Part shown: positions 48,401-57,400 of the stretch, piece by piece
How positions within the stretch are numbered: the first letter of the stretch is position 1
Layout of the letters: each line of letters begins with the position of its first letter
Source: Sternotherus odoratus
Lineage: Eukaryota > Chordata > Testudines > Kinosternidae
Length of the DNA: 64,000 bases
Assembly (NCBI GenBank): GCA_032164245.1
Contig: JAVMKO010000005.1
Location: forward strand, 39,150,133-39,214,132
Reading direction: 5' to 3'
Program-made: the position numbers and the translations under genes
The notes under the pieces: model-generated
The model's database searches: none
The model's input: only the letters and a program-made list of their open reading frames with translations
What the model was told of the DNA's origin: nothing

Positions 48401-51400
48401 TATCTTCAAAGATCTCCTGGCTGGACTTTCAGTTTGCAGAGGCACCAGTGCACAACTGTGCGCTTAACATTTGCAGATGTACTTGCTGGAGATGGGTAAA
48501 ACATTGGGTAAATGGATGCCTTTTTGTGTGTGCGGAAGCATTCATTGTGCATGCACTTGTGGTGATTGCATATGTAGGGGTAAGTGCACATAGCTATATT
48601 TGGACTTCGAGCCTCCTTTTCTCAAAATGTGTCCCTTTGTGTCAGTTACGCAGCCTCCGTGCCTGGATATGCGAGGGGTTTGCTTCAGCTTTGAAAAACA
48701 AATCTGATGTTTTTCCTGTCCATGTGCATCTCTTTCCCTTCTTTCCAGCTCAGTGCATGTCCTCTACCCCTCACAGTCCCACAAGCATCTTCCCTAGCTC
48801 CCAACTAATTCCCTTTTCTTCCACTCCTCCATATTGTGACAGACCGCCTTCTCACCCCCCTCAGGAACACAGGCAGGAAACCCTTTTTTTGCTCCACACA
48901 GTGCTCTTTAATTTACAGTGCAGGACCCCACCACCAATATATACAGCTCTCAACAGCTCATTAATATACAGCTCTCAACAGCTCATTAATATACAGCTCA
49001 TTAATATACAGCTCTCAACAGCTCATATATACAACTTAAAACAGTTCTTCAACTTACAGTCTACAACTCGATCAACCTCTACAGTTTACAGCTCTCAATA
49101 GCTCCATAGGTTCTGGCTCTACAAACTCTATATAGTTCAGCCCCTAATACAATAATACAAACACAGCTCTGAATAGCTCAGCAACACACACACAGCTCTG
49201 AATAGCTCAGCAACACACACACAGCTCTGAATAGCTCAGCAACACACACACAGCTCTTGATAGCTCATGCCAGCACCACCACCCTGGGCTTCGTTCCTGG
49301 CAGCCTTATATCCCCCAGAGGAGGCTGCCAGGTGCAACTCATGCAGGCTGATTGGCCTGCACCTCAGGTGGCTAATTAGCCTTCCTGCCAGGGAGGTTTG
49401 CAGAGGGCTTTTCTCCCTCTTAAAGGGGCGGCAGGCTGGGTCAAGCCCACCCTGCCACAGTATCCATATACTCTGCAGCTTTGTCAGGTTTATTAAACTA
49501 ATCTAGGTTGGGCCTGGTCACTGCCCGGCTGGGAGATGTGCAGTGGTACATTTAGAGTTAGTAGGGCTCTGTGTGCAGCTTCATTTTTGGGGGCCCCCCT
49601 CGGGACCCAATCAAGAAAAGGCACATTCTCTCTTATCTATCTTGCACCCCCACCCCATTTTTCATTCTTTTTTTCTTCATCCTCCTCCTATATTATAAGT
49701 CAGGGGTCCTCAAACTGGAGGTTGGGATCCCTCAGGGGGGTCGTGAGGTTATTCCTTGGGGGATCACGAGGTGTCAGCCTCCACTCCAAATCCCACTTTG
49801 CCACCTGCATTTATAATGGTGTTAAATATATGTAAAGGTGTATTTAATTTCTAAGGGGGGGTCGCGCTCAGAGGCTTTCTATGTGAAAGGGGTCACCAAT
49901 AGAAAAGTTTGAGAACTACTGCTATAAGTAATAGGAAGTAAATGAAAATAAAGTGAGGTACAGTAAAACCTCAATTTAACGGACTAATTCGGGCGAGGGG
50001 GTGTCCGTTAAATCAAAAAGTCCGTTATTTAATAATAATAAAAAAAAACGAGCTGTCGGAGCAGCAGCCCGTCCGCCACAGGGTCGGGGCGGCAGCTCTG
50101 CAGCCCGCCCGCTGGCGGGACCCGGGCAGCAGCCGGGAGCCTTCAGCCAGCCCGTCCGCTGGCGGGACCCGGGCGGCAGCCGGGAGCCGTCAGCCAGCCC
50201 GCCCGCTGGCGGGACCCGGGCGGCAGCCGGGAGCCGTCAGCCAGCCCGCCCGCTGGTGGGACCCGGGTGGCAGCCGGGAGCCAGCCCGCCCGCTGGCGGG
50301 ACCCGGGCGGCAGCCGGGAGCCAGCAGACGGCCGCCAGCGAAGGGGACCGGGGCCGCAGCAGGAAGGGGTCGCGGTCTGATATGGATCAGAAATTTTGTC
50401 CGTTGCATCCGAAGTCCGTTAAATCGAGGTTTTACTGTACCTTGATTGGGATTGCAGAAGAGGGTGTGTGGGCTCTGGGCTGGAGAGTTGCGGTATGGGA
50501 GGGGGAAAGGTGTGGGCTGCTGCTGGCACATCTCTTCGTGCCCCTTTAGGAGAGGGGGCAGCAGGTCTCCATGCGCTGCCTGGGGTGGGAGCAGCGCTCA
50601 GGGCTGCCTCCCCCCGCCCGCCAAGGTCATACAGAGACGTGCCAGCAGCTGTCGGCTTCCAGGAGCGTCAGCCCTGCTGTGCCACCGGCCTGGACTTGGG
50701 AGCAGGTTGTCAGATGAGATTTGTTCTGGGGGGCCCCTTGTCATTGAGGGCCCTGTGCCACTGCATGGTTTGTTTTATGGTAAATCTGCTTCTGGAGATG
50801 CGTGAAGAAAATGAAGGTGCTGCAGGAAGTGGGGTTCATGAGTCAGTATGTGACAATCTTCTCCTGAAACTGGCCCCACTTGGGCAGTGGGAAGCATTGT
50901 GCTGGGGGGAGGGGGGGTCTCATATATACACATGTAACCGAGGTGCTGACCATTTATGCTCCCATAGTTCTTTGAGGAAGAGTAGGGATGTTTTCCCTGG
51001 TGTTCTGTCCAAATTCAAACTAGTAATTCTGTGCAGCCTAAAATTGTGGATCCAGATGGATACAGTATTCTTCACTCCAGGTCCTGATGGATTCAGATTC
51101 CTCCACTACATCAAGGCATTGTTTTGCAGCACATTGTTTGTGTGAATGATTGGTTCTTTCCATGTTCTTAGCTACACAGCACCCTATGGTGTGTTTACAG
51201 TTTGGGTAGACAGACCCACTCTAGCATTGCTAAAAATAACAGGCTACACATGGTGGCATGAGTTTCAACATAGGCTGTCCAAGCCCATCCAGGACCTTGG
51301 AGATGTATTCTCATTGCTAGGTTGCACTGAAGCCCGTATCACCATGTCTACACTTCTATTTTTAGCAGTGCTAACATAGCTGAAGCAAGCACAGATGTCA

Positions 51401-54400
51401 TCACCTGGGACTGCAATGTAGACATGCCCTTTAAATTAAGGTGGGAAGGTGGACCAATTCAGGTTAGCCTAGCAAGATGTGAAATTAAATCATATCCACA
51501 GAGAGAGAGAAACACAAACCTGTGCCTATAGAGTCACTGTTATCAAGATCTTGGGTAATGAGCTTTGAAGTTACATAGTTATGGCTGAGATTTGGTTTTC
51601 ATTCTTTTTCTGCTGTAGGTTCCTGGGAGAAGCTCCTCCCCTGGGGTCCTGTGGACACTATTGTCAGTAACCCACCTTATGTCTTCCATGGAGACATGAC
51701 TCACCTGGATGAAGAGATCCTCAGGTGGTCAGATAAGATCTTTCTATCTTTCTCTTTCCCATGCATTATTTTACCCTCTATTCTCTGTAGAGAAGTTTCA
51801 GGGGTCTAGTACATTGGTTCTCAAAGTAGGGGTCGTGAGCCCCTGCAGCTGGCCCTGGCCATTGCCGCAGCGGGCTGCCAGCATCCCCCCCCCCCCCCCC
51901 CCCCCGTGCCCGGCCCCTAAGGGGAGTCACACTCAGGCCTGGTGTCTGAAAGGGGTCACCAGTACAAAAGGTTTGAGAACCACTGCAAGTTAGGAGATAT
52001 CTGTCGGGGATGGGGAGTGGCAGAATACAGTCCAAGAAAAGCAACCACTTAATTATACGCTTATTTGGAAGCCCATCCCTTTCATTCCTGAACAAACTGA
52101 GGATCTTGTTATTTTCTCTCCTTCAGACCTAGTTCAGAGATTCCCTCTTGGCCCATTTGTTCCCCGGTGAGCTTGCCTCCTTTTGATACCATGAGGAATT
52201 GGGCAGAAGACATGTGAAAATGCTACATGGCTCTGTGAGCTGGAAACACTTTCCCTTGTTCCTGGGAGAGCAGGAGTGGTGTTGAATGGCTGGCAAACTC
52301 CCATGCTAACTCACTGTAGTACACTCCCGAATGGCTCCTGAGTAATGTTCCCTCCCAGGGTTGAATGGACCAGCTGTAGTAATCAGGCTGCAGCTCAGAG
52401 GGGCAAGAGCTTACAACTGACTTGCTTTCCACTGATAGTTATAACAAGAGCCACCATCTGTTACAAGGCTTTTGTCTAATGAAAAAGCTCTGAGTAAGGC
52501 CAAGTGGGGACAGTAGCTGGACCAGTGATGTGATGCATCATCTTCCTCTTTGCCTGTTTCCCACAAAATTGATTTAACTGGTGATTAGAACTGTTTCCTG
52601 ACCCAACATCTGGCATGATGCCAGTCCCTCCCGCGGGACCCCCAACCCCTCCAAAACCCCTCCCCCTCCCTGAAAGGTGAAAACTTCCTGTCATAATGAT
52701 GTTCAAATTCAAACTTTTCTGAGCTAAGTAGATCCTTCTGGTTTGTACCACAGTGTGTTAGGTTAGATGGCAGCTCAATTTGGCTGTTGTCAGTGCTTGA
52801 GCCAGGAGAGAAAGTGTTACATTGCCCTGCTGCCTACTCACTCACCCACTTTTCCCTTCCAGCTGGCACTAGTGAGAAGTATGGATGTGATATAATTGCA
52901 CCTAGCAGCTCAATTGAAACACTGAATAATAATAATGCCACTTACTGGCCAAGTGAGTTGTGGTTCTGGTGAGCACCCTTAGGCTGAGGAGGCCGTGTGG
53001 TGGGTACCAGATGACAAGTGAGGAGACCTGGGTTCTAGTCCACGTTCCTCCCTGAATATGCTATGGCACCTGAAACAAATTATTTAACCTCTCCCTCCTC
53101 AGTTTACTACAGTAAAATAGGGGTAAAACATTTATCCACTTTTGTGAAGCACTGTGAGAGGAAAAGGCCCATGCCAGAATTAAGAATTACTACTACTGTT
53201 ATTAAATGTGATCGGCAGAGCCGTGCTATACCTGTCAACAGGAGATCAGGAATGCCTGATGATGTTTGCCCCAAGACTCTCTCAGCCTAGTCCCAGTGGC
53301 AATCTCTGAATAACTTTCTCTATTACACATACCACCCATCTGGGTCACCAGAGGGGTCTTACAAACTTCCCTCTTTACAGATTCCAACGTTACTGTGACT
53401 TTTCCACTGGGACACAGCCCCAAAAGCCATCGTTTTCATGTGCCATGTGCCCAGACACCCCTCCAGAGCTTATTCCCATGGGGAGATGGTACTAACAACG
53501 CATTTTACTGCTATGTGTAATGGTGGGTACTGGAGAGATTTCATCCCTTGTCTTCAACCTCCAGGTATGAGGACCATGGTGCCCTGGATGGAGGAAATGA
53601 TGGGATGAGAGTGATCAAAAAAATTCTGGCTCTGGCTCCTTGTATCCTGAAGGATCATGGGTAAGTGCTGATACTGTACTAAAATCCTAAAGCCTATCTA
53701 CATTTCACTTTTCATGCCAAAAACCCCTGATCATACTTTTTTATGATCAGAAATATAAACATTATCAGGGAGAGTCAAATGCACATAAGAAAAGAGGGGA
53801 AAAAAGCCATTCCCTCTTAACATAAGAATGTCATGTGCATTAGTAAAGAATTACTGATCTTAATATAATCAGCCAGGGGATTATGCACCACACTAGTGAC
53901 CCCAGCTGCTTGATATTGTTGCTTGGCCATTATTTAAAACTTAAAGAAGTGAGGAAAAGCAGAAAGAAGAGAATTGCAGGGGAAGAGATGAAAAGGGAGA
54001 GCAAAAAAGAGAAAATGGTTAAGCGGAGAGATATCTGGAGAGAGAAGCACTGTAGAAACCCCTGGGTTGGTTATATTTATGGACTGTGGTAAGATACCTT
54101 ATAAAACATCCCAGGAAGGGCAAAAAAAATCCCGGGGGTTGTTTCTTGAGGGATTAATCTTCTCCATGATAAATGACCAGGAGATTCCCTGCTTCCATTC
54201 ACTATCTTGTGATGTCCCTCATGAGATACTAGAGATCATCACTGTAGCCCTTCACGTAGCCAGGACATTGTGTCTTGTGTAACAGTCCCGATTTTTTACC
54301 GGCCCAAGAGAAGTCACTGGAAATCTCCTGTTGTGCAACATTGGAACAGGAATATTCAGTGTCATCGTGCTACAGGGGTGCAGACCAGGAGCTGCATTCA

Positions 54401-57400
54401 TTCTTAGAGCTTTGATGTGTGACCACTGAAGCGCAAAATCTTCTTCAGAGCTTCCCAGAATTAAGCTCCGTAGAGTGCTTATTTTGTATTTAAAGGTGGA
54501 GACGATGTTGATGGGAGGGAGGTTTTAAGGTCAGGAATGAGATCCAAATCCAGGCATGTAATTAATTTGGCTAAGCTAAAGAAAGTGTTCAATATGGGAA
54601 AGTTTGGGGATTTTCAGAGGAGCATATGGTTGGGGATTGGCTCTTTTTTGGCAGTCTGGTGTACCCTACAAAACTACCAATAGCTGTAATCAGTTCCAGA
54701 AGAAATGGGGTGAATTCAGATAGTTCAGTGATATCTGTAAACACACTACCTCTGTACATGGAGACCTTTATATTCCAAAGCCCCTAGTTTGATACTGAAG
54801 TGAATTTACAGCTGCTGGGTTGACTGTTCTGGAAACTGATGTACCCTAAGTATTCAGCAAGCTGTAACAGTATGAACAGTGGCAGCACAAACCTCCAGCC
54901 ACATTGATTGCTGATGTGAGTCATGCGCAAGCTGCAGCACCTACATCAATGGATGCAAGGTAGAGGATAGAGTCCAGGCCCAGCTGGTCTTTCGCCTCTT
55001 TGCTGAGACATCTGGCAAGGAGACCCTCTGGCAAGGTGGTGGCTTTTTTCCAGTAGGAACTGGACTGAGACCAACACCACATCATGCGTAGAGCACCACT
55101 TGTGAAGTGACTAGATTCAGACAAGTAGCCTGGAGATAAAGGCTTCTGTCACACTGGTGGTGTGACACTATTGCCCTCAGTGTGGCAACCCTGGTGGGAA
55201 GGTGCTGTGAGAGGGGACTCAGACCCCTGTGTGCCTCAGGTCTGGCTAGCCATTTCCCCTCATCATAGTGCTTCAGGATCACAGTTGTTCATACTGCAGT
55301 GGCCTCCATCATCATCCACCCCATTAGCCTCATCTCTGACTGTTAGGTACTTATATGATCCCCATTACCATAGTATCCAAGTGCTAGTGAGGCAGAGTAG
55401 GGCTCCCATCCCCTTTTTAGAGAAGCGGGACTGAGTCCCAGAGAGACTTGCCCAATGTCACACACAGTCTGTGGCAAAGAAGGGAATTTTCCTCAGTCTT
55501 CCAAGTCCCAGGCAAGCAGCCTAGCCTCTAGACCATCCTTCCTCCTATCTAGATCCTTTCCCTGTTCCCCTCTCTCTTTTGTATGATCCCCTGCTATACG
55601 TTCAACCCGTGGAACTCTTTGTCAGAGGATGTTGTGAAGGCCAAGACTATAACAGGGTTAATAAAGAACTAGATAGATTTCTGAAGGATAGATCCATCAA
55701 TGGCTATTAGCCAGGATGGGCAGGTATGGTGTCCCTAGCCTCTGTTTGCCAGAAGCTGGGAATGGGCAACTGGGGATGGATCACTTGATTATTACCTCTT
55801 CTGTTCATTCCTTCTGAAACACCTGGCATTGGCCACTGTCAGAAGATAGGATACTGACCTAGATGGATCTTTAATCTGATGCAGTATGGCCGTTCTTATG
55901 TTCGGTTGTTTTATGAGTGTGATTCTGATGCAGTATGGCCGTTCTTCTGTTCGGTTGTTTTATGAGTGTGATTCTATCAGGCTGAGTTATGAAGACATTT
56001 CCTGTGCAAGGCCCCAAGCAGCTTGGTGGGGATGCTTTGCAGATACAATTATTTTTTAAGATTATCCCCCACAGTCAGGGTCAGGGGTGAGGTCCTGGGG
56101 GGGGGGGCAATGAGGGGACAAGGAGCAGGTGGGTTTAGATGCGGGGTGGGAGGTGGTTACGGGTGGGGGTCTCTGGAGAAGGCAATCAGGGGACAAGGAG
56201 CAGGGCAGGTTGGATGGGTTGGGAGCTTTGAGGGGGGCAGTCAAGGGGTGGGAAGTGGGAGGTTGTTGGATAGGTGCGGGGACAGGCTGTTTGGGGAGGC
56301 ACAGCCTTCCCTGCCCGGCCCCCCTTACAATTCTGCAACCCTGATGTGATCCTCGGGCCAAAACGTTTGCTCATCTCTGGCCTAGAGCTTGCCCTTCAAC
56401 AGCAGCCTGCCTTTACCATAAATTTTTAAATAAGATGAGGAAGACTTTGTAGCACCTTAGAGACTAACCAGTTTATTTCAGCATAAGCTTTCATGGGCTA
56501 TAGCCCACTTCATCGGAAGCACAGAATGGAACAGAAGTAAGATGCATTTATACACACACAAAGCAAAAAAAAAGTTGTACATTAGCATACCAATTCTAAG
56601 AGGCTGTTAAATTTGGATGGGCCATTATCAGCAGGAGAAAAAATACCTTTTGAAATGGATAACTGTGTCTGGTAGGAGATAACAACTATTGAAGGTAAAT
56701 TTAACTAGGGAAATGCAATCAATTAGTGTAATGAGAGAACCATTCACAAGTTCTGTTTAGCCCTTGGTTTATTGTGTCCAATTTGAAAATTAATTCCAGT
56801 TCCTCAATTTCTCGTTGGAGTCTGTTTTGGAAGTTTTTCTGTTTCAAAATTGACACCATCAAGCCTTTAGTGGAATGGCCAGGAAGACTGAAGTGTTTTC
56901 CTACTGGTTTTTGAATGTTATGATTCAAAACATATGATTCAAGACTAACACGGCTGCTAATCTTCAACCTGTCACAAATCTTTGGCATCCATAGCTAGTG
57001 CTGTCTCTATTATAGGTTTACTGATTCACAGGCCATAATCACAAGGTTGCATCTCAGTGGCCGTGCTTTAATTACGCAGGTTGAGTAGTACCTTACTCTA
57101 TGAGGAGTCCTATTGAACTCAGCCTTTACTCACTGTAAGTAAAGGTTTCTTACATTTGTTAGCTCCAATGCCACTTTTCTTGAACAGTCCAGTGTTGGGT
57201 CACCGTGTTCCAGCTGGCCAACTGGATCCTTCCACAGAGTTATCTGGACCATCCTAGGAAAGAGAGTCTGATATTTCCAAGCTGGTCAAACAAAATGTGT
57301 TTGTTTCCCCTCCACATCCACACTTTTTAGGAGTGTGTTTCTAGAAGTTGATCCCAGACACCCAGAGATGGTGGAGAACTGGCTGCAGAGTCGCCCTGAC

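Noticed and set aside
48364..49101. 245-codon open frame in HEMK1 intron 6
   Set aside because: Its second half lies in an LTR-type minisatellite and its first half has no recognisable domain or splice support.
48835..49475. TCCATAT on both sides of the LTR-type repeat as a target duplication
   Set aside because: The right copy is offset by three bases from the LTR end and the length does not suit the usual 4-6 bp duplications.
50446..51145. Overlapping 119- and 225-codon frames after the Tigger MITE
   Set aside because: There is no domain, no conserved pattern, and the composition is that of GC-rich intron DNA.
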